Assembly: GCA_031285685.1 (NCBI GenBank)
Contig: JAITVS010000022.1
Span: forward strand, 1 to 42,288
DNA: 42,288 nucleotides
Reading direction: 5' to 3'
From: Tannerella sp.
Lineage (GTDB): Bacteria; Bacteroidota; Bacteroidia; Bacteroidales; Tannerellaceae
The notes under the pieces are model-generated. The model ran no database searches. It was given only the letters and a program-made list of their open reading frames with translations, and was not told where the DNA came from. The stretch's first letter is position 1; each line of letters starts with the position of its first letter. The position numbers and the translations under genes are program-made. Positions 33,971-41,090 of this stretch are shown piece after piece.

Positions 33971-34198
33971 CTAATTATCGCAGGACTCTATGTCGTAATA
34001 CATACATTTTTCGCAACATTTATTTTCGTCTTTCATCTTTAGCATATTATAAATTCTACTCAATAGCATAAATATTGCACAAAGTATTTCGATGGCAATA
34101 GCCAGTAATACGTCAGTTCGTGAACACCATCCCATCGCAAAGCTGACAGCAATGAAAAAGATAAGAACGAGCATTATGCGAACCTCATTATTCTTCAT
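33971..34198 (-). CDS. Small membrane protein with Cys-rich tail
   Basis: A 75-residue protein with two hydrophobic segments (7-22 and 28-48) and a C-terminal tail with CCEKC and a final ESC. Lies seven bases after the ASCH-like gene and 16 before the replication gene. Function unknown. Confidence 0.6.
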   Translation of the reverse strand: MKNNEVRIMLVLIFFIAVSFAMGWCSRTDVLLAIAIEILCAIFMLLSRIYNMLKMKDENKCCEKCMYYDIESCDN

Positions 34199-34204
34199 TT
34201 TCTA

Positions 34205-34741
34205 CTATTTTTTTACGATCATTTTTTCCTCTTTTGCCCATCTATTGTATGCAGCTGTGGCCAATTCAATAGGTGGTCTTTTTCCAAGCAATTCATATTC
34301 ATATACCGTTACTTCAGGATTACTTTCCCATGTTCCTTTCCCGCTGATTTTGTCGATAAGGGCAGCGAAACAATCTTTAAAGCTGGTATAAAGATTCATG
34401 TCTATGCCATTCATAAAACCAAAGCTGACTTTTTCAATTCCCTCCTTTATACAGTCTTCTTTGCTTATATCCTGCAAGCACTCCTGACGCTTGGCTGTTA
34501 TTCGGATAAAGTAACGGGCGGCAGAAGCAGGCATAAATAACTTGTTTTTCCAATTAACACCATTCTCTTTTCCGTCTTCGCTAAATTTATAGTGAAGAGC
34601 ATCAACTTCGTCGATAAAGTAAGGTTCTTTTAGATACAGTATTTCGCCTACTTTGTACTGGTTGTGTAGGCGGCGTGTCATATTCTTTGATCCGGCCACC
34701 GTCATTTCAAAAAGCGATTCGATAAAACAGATACCTCTCAT
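34205..34741 (-). CDS. ASCH/PUA-like phage protein
   Basis: A 178-residue protein. The start RGICFIESLFEMTVAGSKNMTRRL followed by YKVGEILYLKEPYF is the signature of phage ASCH-like proteins, with a basic TRR and a GD/GE-LY-(V/L)-(R/K)E turn. These small RNA-binding-like domains occur in many phage early operons; the exact role is not known. It overlaps the upstream gene by ATGA. Confidence 0.75.
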   Translation of the reverse strand: MRGICFIESLFEMTVAGSKNMTRRLHNQYKVGEILYLKEPYFIDEVDALHYKFSEDGKENGVNWKNKLFMPASAARYFIRITAKRQECLQDISKEDCIKEGIEKVSFGFMNGIDMNLYTSFKDCFAALIDKISGKGTWESNPEVTVYEYELLGKRPPIELATAAYNRWAKEEKMIVKK

Positions 34742-35274
34742 GGCTTTAATTTTTTAAGTTCATTTTCTAATCTATCTAAATCGCTTTCGTGCCTTGCGCG
34801 AGTTTCCTCTGTCCGGCTTTGTCGAATACGTCGCCGGCATCGCTCTATTTCGCTTTCGATTCGATGTAGTTCGACAGACTTTCGACGCTCGTTCTCTATT
34901 TCTTCCAACCGGTTCGACGCCTGTTCGCTGTCTAATCGCAGGCGGTCTCCAAGCACGCGGCCAAGGTAGTAAACAATGAAACCACTGTACAACGACACGA
35001 TAATAGAGGCGTATTCTATTGGTATAGCAAATGTCTCGTGAAGATAGAAGTAGAGAATGGTAATAACATCCAGCACCACCATCACAACCTTGAGCCATGC
35101 CGCCGGTACTTTTATGACAAAGTAAATACTGGCAAAAGCAAAGGTTACACCAGTTGCCCTGCTGACAAAGCTGTCATCGTCCAGTTCGCCGAACAGAAAC
35201 ACGAAGACATAGCTCAATTTCAGCAGAATGCCGAACAGCACAATGATGCCGATAATGTTGATTAGTTTGTTCAT
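34738..35274 (-). CDS. Four-helix membrane protein with C-terminal coiled coil
   Basis: A 178-residue protein with hydrophobic segments around 6-28, 45-60, 62-80 and 90-108 and a highly charged Arg/Glu coiled coil from 112 to 178 inside the cell. The architecture could serve superinfection exclusion or membrane attachment of replication. The start overlaps the upstream stop by one base (TAATG). Confidence 0.65.
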   Translation of the reverse strand: MNKLINIIGIIVLFGILLKLSYVFVFLFGELDDDSFVSRATGVTFAFASIYFVIKVPAAWLKVVMVVLDVITILYFYLHETFAIPIEYASIIVSLYSGFIVYYLGRVLGDRLRLDSEQASNRLEEIENERRKSVELHRIESEIERCRRRIRQSRTEETRARHESDLDRLENELKKLKP

Positions 35275-35486
35275 TATTTATCATATTTTATAGATACAAC
35301 ATAAGTCGTAGCTCCTGTCGGTGTTTTACCTGAACAGTTCTTCAGGTATTTCTTATGTTCAAAATCACGCACAGCATCGATAGCTAAAATGATTTCATCA
35401 TCTATAAAATGAGAGATTTTATACCATTCATCTTTGGCCGGATGAGTAGTTTCAACTTCTATTCTAATGTTTACTACTTTTTTCAT
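35274..35486 (-). CDS. Small early protein
   Basis: A 70-residue protein, MKKVVNIRIEVETTHPAKDEWYK..., with a beta-alpha-beta pattern. It lies between the second recombinase and the membrane protein in the coupled early operon. Not recognised. Confidence 0.6.
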   Translation of the reverse strand: MKKVVNIRIEVETTHPAKDEWYKISHFIDDEIILAIDAVRDFEHKKYLKNCSGKTPTGATTYVVSIKYDK

Positions 35487-35499
35487 CGTTTATCTCATT

Positions 35500-36423
35500 T
35501 TATCTAAAAACCTTATTAATGGCATTTTTTTTCTGCTCATTGTCAGGATGCATGTATATGTCCATCGTAATACCTACTTTTGAATGGCCAAGTATCGAGC
35601 TGGTCGTTTTTATATCGACCCCCGAATGCAGGCACGATGTGGCAAATGTATGTCTTAGTCCATGAAATTTAACAAAAGGGATAGCTAATTTGTCTAAGAT
35701 TCGTTTATAATGAACAGATAGGACTCTTTGGTCTTTGGGAGTAAGTTTATTTGATGCAATGAAAAAATTTCCATTTGACAATTTTATCAATGGCTTTATA
35801 AAAAAAAGGAGCGTTTTTGATATGGGTATTTCACGGCTTGAAGAAACCGTTTTCGTTTCCGAAATCATAATTTCAGTTCTCATTTTACCAATTTTATCAT
35901 CGTAAAAATATTGCCTTCGGGCCGATTTTTCAACCATAAAAACGCCATTAACAATATCTACATCATTCCAGCGTAGCCCACATATTTCGCCTATTCTCAT
36001 ACCTGTTTGTATAGCGATTAAAATTGCCAAATTTTCGGGAGAATAATTTTCTTTTAGATATTGAATAAGTTTGTCTAAATCCCTTTTATTCATTATATCC
36101 AACTTATTAGGTATGTTCGCCCACGTTGGGAATACGACTTTAAAATTAGTATTGATGTTAAAATATTCTTTTCTAATACCATACCTTAATATCATTTTCA
36201 AGCAAATCAAAATATCCTGAATATATTTTTTTTTAATTTTCGTCGTCAATTTAAAATCAACAAAATCTTGAACTTTAGATTCACATACTGAGGATGCTTC
36301 CATATTCCCCCAATAAGGAAGAATATGTTTTTTACATAAAAGATAATATGCACTGAATGTTGATAACCGCACATACTTCTTTTTATCTTCTGCCCATTTT
36401 TCATAAACTTCATCTACTTTCAT
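35500..36423 (-). CDS. Second tyrosine recombinase
   Basis: A 307-residue recombinase with a complete active site: Arg143 (QTGMRIGEICGL), Lys191, His254 and Arg257 (HGLRHTFA), His280 (LGHS) and Tyr290 (MDIYMH). The N-terminal 100 residues are a SAM-like core-binding domain. It lacks the extra N-terminal arm domain of Bacteroidetes integrases, so it differs from the integrase at 254 and lies in the middle of the early operon, overlapping the methylase-like gene by four bases. It may resolve multimers, invert a segment or be a remnant of a second integration system. Confidence 0.9.
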   Translation of the reverse strand: MKVDEVYEKWAEDKKKYVRLSTFSAYYLLCKKHILPYWGNMEASSVCESKVQDFVDFKLTTKIKKKYIQDILICLKMILRYGIRKEYFNINTNFKVVFPTWANIPNKLDIMNKRDLDKLIQYLKENYSPENLAILIAIQTGMRIGEICGLRWNDVDIVNGVFMVEKSARRQYFYDDKIGKMRTEIMISETKTVSSSREIPISKTLLFFIKPLIKLSNGNFFIASNKLTPKDQRVLSVHYKRILDKLAIPFVKFHGLRHTFATSCLHSGVDIKTTSSILGHSKVGITMDIYMHPDNEQKKNAINKVFR

Positions 36424-37007
36424 TTTTTTACTTTTTGTATAAACATATTACTACCGTCATCTTTCGTTATATCCGAAAAAGAAAGAGGGTCATCCTTTTT
36501 ATTCAAAAGAATATATTTCGATTTTACCTCAAAGGTTAATACATCACCATGAAAAACATAACCCATAATACCGCGAACAGAAAGGTTTAACAAAAGTATC
36601 GGGATACAACTACTTGAAAGCTCCCAACAGTAAACCATATTTTCGGATGGCCGGAAATCCCATGGCATTCCTTTTTGGCATCTAACCCACCAGTCTGCGA
36701 TAATCATAGAGCCATTGCCGGCAGTTGGTTCATGTATCCTCCCTTTAAGGTTTCCGGTGAGCAACGATGCTAATCTTGCTACGGAATTTGGAGTAAAATC
36801 CTGTTTCAATGTTTTCCGCTGTGCCATCTGCATTTCATAAATGGAAGAAAACCAATCAAAAGAAAGATCATAATTATTCATGCGAAGCAATTCTTTATAC
36901 ACATTATTCCGATTTTCAATATCTCCCTCTATAAGGCTCATAATAGCTTCGGGGAGATGCCTCAAATCGTCGATATTAAATAGTTCGTATAATTGCTCTT
37001 TTTTCAT
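36420..37007 (-). CDS. N6-adenine methylase-like protein lacking its catalytic motif
   Basis: A 195-residue protein with a SAM-binding motif I (HEPTAGNGSMI, 92-102) preceded by QDFTPNSVARLASLL, the arrangement of type I/II N6-methylases. The catalytic NPP(Y/F) motif that should come after GDVLTF (154-159) is absent; the protein ends soon after. It is either inactive, a SAM-binding regulator or a truncated gene. It may have become a partner of the coupled recombinase gene. Confidence 0.72.
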   Translation of the reverse strand: MKKEQLYELFNIDDLRHLPEAIMSLIEGDIENRNNVYKELLRMNNYDLSFDWFSSIYEMQMAQRKTLKQDFTPNSVARLASLLTGNLKGRIHEPTAGNGSMIIADWWVRCQKGMPWDFRPSENMVYCWELSSSCIPILLLNLSVRGIMGYVFHGDVLTFEVKSKYILLNKKDDPLSFSDITKDDGSNMFIQKVKK

Positions 37008-37210
37008 AGCTCAAATATCATTTTGTCAATATCTTGAATAGACATATAATCTTCGTAACCGCCATCTAAAAAATCAAACAAATAGAGCGGGCCGGCGATT
37101 TTATCTCCAATAAAAATCACATAATCGTCCGGCGGAAATCCACATAGCCGATCATTAGGATTGCGATAAAACTCGTAACGGGTATAGTATTTTAAATCGC
37201 ATAGTTTCAT
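37004..37210 (-). CDS. Small early protein
   Basis: A 68-residue acidic protein, rich in Tyr and Asp (MKLCDLKYYTRYEFYRNPNDRLCGF). It overlaps both neighbours by four bases in a coupled chain. Not recognised. Confidence 0.6.
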   Translation of the reverse strand: MKLCDLKYYTRYEFYRNPNDRLCGFPPDDYVIFIGDKIAGPLYLFDFLDGGYEDYMSIQDIDKMIFEL

Positions 37211-37584
37211 AATTCCGTATTGTCCAAATCAAATTCGTAATCATCTTCCAAATAACCTATACGCTCGTAATGTACCGGTATATCATTATCCACTTCAGTT
37301 GAAAAAAGCTCATTTTTGGTTATATCCTGAAATCCTAATCCTTCCAAATTATCGGATTCATTCACGTGTATTGCATAAGCAATAGATTTCGCTAAATTCA
37401 GATAAGGATAATCGTCTTCTGAAATATCCAAATCGATGCAGTAGCAGCTAATTTCGGCCGGTTCTTCCCGAATATCTGAGATTCCCTTGCTCCATGCTTC
37501 AATAAATTTCTTATTAATTTTTGTTTCATCGAACTCGATGGAGAATGTCCGCTCGGTGCGAATGGTTAAGTTTACTTTCTTCAT
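37207..37584 (-). CDS. Acidic early protein
   Basis: A 125-residue protein with strong net negative charge (DLDISEDDY, YLEDDYEFDLDNTEL). Such DNA-mimic-like acidity is seen in some anti-restriction proteins, but no family match is evident. Coupled to both neighbours by ATGA overlaps. Confidence 0.6.
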   Translation of the reverse strand: MKKVNLTIRTERTFSIEFDETKINKKFIEAWSKGISDIREEPAEISCYCIDLDISEDDYPYLNLAKSIAYAIHVNESDNLEGLGFQDITKNELFSTEVDNDIPVHYERIGYLEDDYEFDLDNTEL

Positions 37585-37790
37585 ATCTTCACAAATTTTA
37601 CACTCACATCATCACTTCGTTCACTCCTTAAGCAGGCTATTGGTTCGCAGTTGATCCTATGTTTGTTAAAGTAACAGTCATCACAATCTGGTTTTACATA
37701 AGAAAATGAAGCGGTTACAACAAGCGAAATGTTGTCATCAAAAATGACCGTATCGCCTACTTTTGAATCTTTAAACATAATTCCTTTCAT
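37581..37790 (-). CDS. Small Cys-rich early protein
   Basis: A 69-residue protein with CDDC, a further Cys and CLR, plus a beta-barrel-like start (GIMFKDSKVGDTVIFDDNISLVV). A zinc site is plausible. Coupled to both neighbours. Not recognised. Confidence 0.6.
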   Translation of the reverse strand: MKGIMFKDSKVGDTVIFDDNISLVVTASFSYVKPDCDDCYFNKHRINCEPIACLRSERSDDVSVKFVKI

Positions 37791-37975
37791 ATCACTATAT
37801 ATTTTTCGATTTCGCCTGCGGATATTTCAAACAAGCTCCCGCAGATTGCTTTTGTTAGAAAATTAACCGGTACAAACAGAAAACAGCCATCATCTCCTTT
37901 GGATAAGAAACAAACATGCTGCCTCCTTTTGGCATAATAATACACGGTCATTTCTTTCAGATTATTTGGGTCCAT
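37787..37975 (-). CDS. Small early protein
   Basis: A 62-residue protein; a second ATG at 37951 (MTVYYYAKRRQH) is an equally good start. It overlaps the upstream gene by 14 bases if the first ATG is used. Not recognised. Confidence 0.55.
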   Translation of the reverse strand: MDPNNLKEMTVYYYAKRRQHVCFLSKGDDGCFLFVPVNFLTKAICGSLFEISAGEIEKYIVI

Positions 37976-38399
37976 TATCTGTTTTTTTTACATTATCCGC
38001 AACGTTCATCGGATTGGAAGTGATTATCAGGTAGTATTCCTCGCCGTCAATTTCTACCGGTTTGGGCTGTATTCTGAACGAGGCAGCGTTATACTTTTTA
38101 CGCCCGTCTTCTATAGATTCAAAAATACGGTGGACGATACATGTTGAGTTCAAATCCGATCGCCCATCATCGACAACCCTGACCAGAAAAGCATTCGGTT
38201 CTGTTGCTTTTTTTATAAACCAGTCGCGCGGACTTTCTTCGTCCTGCACAAAAACGATCTTCTGACCGTTATTAATGGCAAGCAGTTCTGTTACAGACTT
38301 GTTAAAGCTGATTAGTCCAGCACTTCGAGAGATGCGGATGGTAGGCTCTTTAAGTACAACTGTCTTTGAGTTACTTAAATCAAATGTTTTTAGTTTCAT
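37962..38399 (-). CDS. Early protein, possible AbrB-like N-terminus
   Basis: A 145-residue protein. The segment TIRISRSAGLISFNKSVTELLAINNGQKIVFVQD resembles a swapped-hairpin (SpoVT/AbrB-like) pattern, I(R/K)ISxxGxIxF...LxIxxGxKVxF. The second half is beta-rich. If correct, it could bind DNA; the match is weak. It begins after the tRNA-like element with the shared leader GTATTAACTAAATAAA. Confidence 0.5.
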   Translation of the reverse strand: MKLKTFDLSNSKTVVLKEPTIRISRSAGLISFNKSVTELLAINNGQKIVFVQDEESPRDWFIKKATEPNAFLVRVVDDGRSDLNSTCIVHRIFESIEDGRKKYNAASFRIQPKPVEIDGEEYYLIITSNPMNVADNVKKTDNGPK

Positions 38400-38427
38400 A
38401 ATTCTGTTTATTTAGTTAATACTCTTG

Positions 38428-38481
38428 CGGGGAAAGAAGGAGTCGAACCTTCTATCAAAATGCCCATCGATTTATTTCCCC
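38428..38481 (-). ncRNA. tRNA-like element without anticodon arm
   Basis: Read on the - strand, GGGGAAA (38481-38475) pairs with TTTCCCC (38435-38429) as a 7-bp acceptor stem with discriminator G. Within it, AGAAGG-TTCGACT-CCTTCT is a canonical T arm (38453-38435), and ATC...GAT gives a short D-like stem. There is no room for an anticodon arm (about 54 nt in all), and the 3' end is GCA, not CCA. A 6-bp hairpin (38487-38515) precedes it. It lies between two early genes, where it could be a processing site. Confidence 0.6.
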
Positions 38482-38553
38482 ATTTGTCCGCTCGCATCAT
38501 CGCGACGAAAGCGGATGAAATTGGCATATCTAATTCACGAAAAACATAAATAC

Positions 38554-38916
38554 CTAAACCAATCTTTTTCCTTTTTTAGCCAATTTATTGGCCCGTTTTT
38601 CTTCCCTGATTTTATTTGAGCGGCGAATAGATTCTTCCGGCTTCTCTTTCAACCGGCGAACTGCTTGCCAATCGGGAGTAAATTCATAGTCGCTATTTCC
38701 TTCGGCAATAAACTGGCAAGCCAGTTTTACAAATATCTCTCTATTTTCAGGCGACACGTTTTTTTCGATGGAAAGCAAATCGAGCGGCTTCATATTCATC
38801 AACAGGCCATATACTTTGTTTAGCCGGTCGAGAAACCACTCGCGCGTCTCGCCTTTCAAATACGAATCTAATTCGCGCACGCTGTTTATCCGGTATTGAG
38901 AGTAATCCATATCCAT
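38554..38916 (-). CDS. Early protein with basic C-terminus
   Basis: A 120-residue helical protein. Residues 85-120 are strongly basic (RRLKEKPEESIRRSNKIREEKRANKLAKKGKR), suggesting nucleic-acid binding. Two ATGs (MDMDYSQ) are at the start. Not recognised. Confidence 0.6.
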   Translation of the reverse strand: MDMDYSQYRINSVRELDSYLKGETREWFLDRLNKVYGLLMNMKPLDLLSIEKNVSPENREIFVKLACQFIAEGNSDYEFTPDWQAVRRLKEKPEESIRRSNKIREEKRANKLAKKGKRLV

Positions 38917-38919
38917 CTA

Positions 38920-39216
38920 TCATTTTAGTTCGACCGGTCGCCAGTGGGTTACGGATTTCATTTCCGCCCATGTCAGTGTCCAAAATTTATTGTTACGAAA
39001 CGATCGCGCGAGGAATGGAATGTTGGTAGCTGACGATGACAGTTTTACGAGATAGAAATGTTCTTCGTCGCTGTTCTCAGGGAGTTCGTCATCGACGCTG
39101 ATCCAGTGTTGGGCAAACTCAACTCCGGCAATAAATCCAGAATGAGAGGCCCTTTCTTCCAAAAGAGTTTGATAATCTTGTTGAAACTCTAAACTTGCTT
39201 CTCTAATTGTTTTCAT
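38920..39216 (-). CDS. DUF551-domain phage protein
   Basis: A 98-residue protein. The C-terminal half holds WISVDDELPENSDEEHFYLVKL and ends VTHWRPVE, the pattern of DUF551, a small domain common in phage early regions and of unknown function. The start at 39216 (MKTIREASL) is preferred; a longer form would overlap the interrupted gene upstream, whose stop is at 39221. Confidence 0.8.
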   Translation of the reverse strand: MKTIREASLEFQQDYQTLLEERASHSGFIAGVEFAQHWISVDDELPENSDEEHFYLVKLSSSATNIPFLARSFRNNKFWTLTWAEMKSVTHWRPVELK

Positions 39217-39220
39217 TTTT

Positions 39221-39423
39221 TTATCGTATTTCAAATTGCACATGAAAATTAAACTCAATCACAAGCCGCCTTATTTGGCATATTTTCAGAGGTTCCGAAA
39301 GATAATCGGCGATGATTATCTTTTCTCGTGTAATCACGCGAAATCCTTTCTTTCGCAAACAATAAACAAGGTTATACCTTATTTTGCGATTTTTAGGGGG
39401 GGGGTAATTTGCCCATTTTTCAT
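39221..39423 (-). pseudogene. Small gene interrupted at a C9 tract
   Basis: From ATG 39423 (- strand) the frame reads MKNGQIT, reaches nine C residues (39404-39396), and stops nine bases... shortly after, at codon 15. With one more C (or two fewer) it continues to a stop at 39221 and gives a 67-residue protein (NLVYCLRKKGFRVITREKII...IRRLVIEFNFHVQFEIR) with gene-like composition, ending four bases before the DUF551 start. The C9 tract may switch expression, or it may be a sequencing or assembly error. I recognise no family. Confidence 0.6.
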
Positions 39424-39427
39424 AGCT

Positions 39428-39772
39428 TTAGGGTATGAGTTGATTGTTTTCGGAAAAGTGATATAAACGCTTAACCTTATTGATAGTGAGGTTAAAGACA
39501 GTCTTGTCCAAGTCGGAATTGCAACCGTCATGTTTCAGAAGACAGCGAATAACACGATTATCAATATCATTACTAAAGGCAAGTTTCTTTGTTCGTGGAT
39601 ACTTGTCATCGAGTTCTGACGCCTTGTTTTGTATCTCTCGCCAAAAGGCATCAAGCGCAATTTGCCCATTGAGGAGTGTATGCTCCCATTGCTTGGCATA
39701 CTCCTGCATTTCGGCACATTTTCTATTGGCCGGTGAATGATAGGAGTAATTAGAAATAAAATAATAGTCCAT
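39428..39772 (-). CDS. Early protein of unknown function
   Basis: A 114-residue helical protein (MDYYFISNYSYHSPANRKCAEMQEYAKQWEH...). The leader carries the 16-base word GTATTAACTAAATAAA also found before the gene at 38399. Ends five bases before the start of the interrupted gene. Not recognised. Confidence 0.6.
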   Translation of the reverse strand: MDYYFISNYSYHSPANRKCAEMQEYAKQWEHTLLNGQIALDAFWREIQNKASELDDKYPRTKKLAFSNDIDNRVIRCLLKHDGCNSDLDKTVFNLTINKVKRLYHFSENNQLIP

Positions 39773-39798
39773 AATCTTTTTATTTAGTTAATACGATA

Positions 39799-40050
39799 TT
39801 ATAATAGAGAATTGAGTTTATCCATAATAGCTTCTTTCAGTTCGTCATCCGAAACATGGTGATTTACTTCTGCAAAGTCGCAGAACAGGTTCCGGCATTT
39901 TGTTTTACCCATATTGTTCAGGTCTTCCTCCATACCTATACGGCTACCATCGCGCCGGATTATCACTTCACATTGCAAGCAATCTTCCAAATCGGCAATA
40001 ACGTTGTCGAGCAGGTGCCATTTACCTTCTATCAGTACGTTGATGGGCAT
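39799..40050 (-). CDS. Small early protein
   Basis: An 83-residue acidic protein (MPINVLIEGKWHLLDNVIADLEDCLQCEV...) with CLQC and CRNLFC, perhaps a metal site. Two bases after the excisionase-like gene. Not recognised. Confidence 0.6.
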   Translation of the reverse strand: MPINVLIEGKWHLLDNVIADLEDCLQCEVIIRRDGSRIGMEEDLNNMGKTKCRNLFCDFAEVNHHVSDDELKEAIMDKLNSLL

Positions 40051-40052
40051 GA

Positions 40053-40373
40053 TTAATACTTTAGTTTAACAGGTTTCTCTTCTTCAAATTCTGACCTCAT
40101 GAAGTCGAGCAGCTGCTCGCGCCGGTAGCGAATAACCGGTTTTGAACGCTCTTTTCCGCGCATTTTGTAAAATCCTATCCGTCCAGATGAGCGAAGATCG
40201 TACATGTATTTCCGGCTAAACCCGAGAAAAACGCAAGCCTCCTTTTCGGTTAGTACCGGTTTTAGTGATATGTCGCAGCTTACTTCAATGCTTTCCCGTT
40301 CTTTGTTCTTTTTTTGGGGAGGCGGTGGAGCATTATATTCAGGAAATCCGTTATGTGTTTTAATTGCTGTCAT
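40053..40373 (-). CDS. Excisionase-like helix-turn-helix protein
   Basis: A 106-residue protein with a disordered Pro-rich N-terminus (APPPPQKKNK) and a winged HTH_17/MerR-like domain in residues 40-95 (LTEKEACVFLGFSRKYMYDLRSSGRIGFYKMRGKERSKPVIRYRREQLLDFM, in pieces: helix-turn-helix then wing then RY-R). In Bacteroidetes elements such proteins act as excisionases or regulators. Early position fits excision control of the integrase at 254. Confidence 0.75.
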   Translation of the reverse strand: MTAIKTHNGFPEYNAPPPPQKKNKERESIEVSCDISLKPVLTEKEACVFLGFSRKYMYDLRSSGRIGFYKMRGKERSKPVIRYRREQLLDFMRSEFEEEKPVKLKY

Positions 40374-40382
40374 CCGGTTTTA

Positions 40383-40766
40383 TTATCTCTTGTTCAACAA
40401 ATGAAAAACCATCTCAACCAGCGATTTAAAGGCATGGTCGTTAAGTTCTTTATTCTTGTTTTTCAACTCCATTTCCATGCGGTTAAAGGCTTCGATAAAC
40501 TCCAGCTTGAAAGCCAATGCCTGCGGACCGGTAAAACCCATTACCAATAGGGCAAAACCGTCGCGATTCATCAGATACATGGGTTGTTTCTGTTTTCTAC
40601 CATTCAATAAGTTTGATTCGACGAACATTTTTTTCACTGCGCAATTTTGCGCAGTGAGATTTCGGATTGCCTTAAGAACATCCCTATGTTGCTTGCCAAA
40701 TCTTTCGGCCACCAACAGGCTGGTAGTCATGGGTTGGTCGCGCTGCATTTTTACAAGTGCTTTCAT
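40383..40766 (-). CDS. Rha-family phage regulatory protein
   Basis: A 127-residue protein with the Rha pattern: VAERFGKQHRDVLKAIRNL, then MYLMNRDGFALLVMGFTGPQALAFKLEFIEAFNRME. Rha proteins are phage regulators that affect infection in certain hosts. It overlaps the preceding small HTH gene by ATGA and is second in the early operon. Confidence 0.88.
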   Translation of the reverse strand: MKALVKMQRDQPMTTSLLVAERFGKQHRDVLKAIRNLTAQNCAVKKMFVESNLLNGRKQKQPMYLMNRDGFALLVMGFTGPQALAFKLEFIEAFNRMEMELKNKNKELNDHAFKSLVEMVFHLLNKR

Positions 40767-40966
40767 AATGCCTCTGCTTTACCGTAAATACTCCTCGCCG
40801 CTTCCATTAAGCGGTCATAATTTGGGTTTTTCGGATTTCGTAAAATCCTCGAAACAGAAAAAGGATGAATGCCTATTGCTTCCGCCGCTTTTTTCTTCCA
40901 ACCTTGCGGAAATTGCTCTGGAATATCCGCTTTCTTAATGTAAATGGTATCCTTAAACATGGTCAT
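40763..40966 (-). CDS. Small helix-turn-helix protein, first early gene
   Basis: A 67-residue protein (QGWKKKAAEAIGIHPFSVSRILRNPKNPNYDRLMEAAR, in two pieces) with a helix-turn-helix at about 25-45. It is the first gene leftward from the operator region and opposite to the CI-type repressor, the position of Cro. It may act as Cro. Confidence 0.7.
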   Translation of the reverse strand: MTMFKDTIYIKKADIPEQFPQGWKKKAAEAIGIHPFSVSRILRNPKNPNYDRLMEAARSIYGKAEAL

Positions 40967-40994
40967 ATTCTATTTTTTTATTATATTTGCAGCA

Positions 40995-41074
40995 TGTTAG
41001 ATAACTAACACGTTGCAATGTTACACATTTTGCGAATACCAACCAAACATTTTGCGAATTATTTTCGCAAAATG
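40995..41074. promoter_or_regulatory. Lysogeny operator region
   Basis: Between the divergent repressor and the early operon. CATTTTGCGAA (41048-41058) and TTCGCAAAATG (41064-41074) are a perfect 11-bp inverted repeat with a TTATT spacer; a third CATTTTGCGAA lies alone at 41026-41036. TGTTAG-ATAA-CTAACA (40995-41010) is a separate palindrome near the leftward genes. The full and half sites are 22 bases apart, about two helical turns, allowing cooperative binding. Confidence 0.75.
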
Positions 41075-41090
41075 AGTAATATTTTTTTAG

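Noticed and set aside
39298..39385. Series of short palindromes (AAAGATAATC/GATTATCTTT, GCGAAA/TTTCGC, AAGGT/ACCTT)
   Set aside because: Considered as an origin of replication, but they fall inside the coding part of the interrupted gene and no iterons or AT-rich unwinding element accompany them. An origin is not excluded.
39236..39466. 76-codon + strand frame across the G9 tract
   Set aside because: Opposite to the interrupted early gene; the - strand product has better composition and fits the operon direction.
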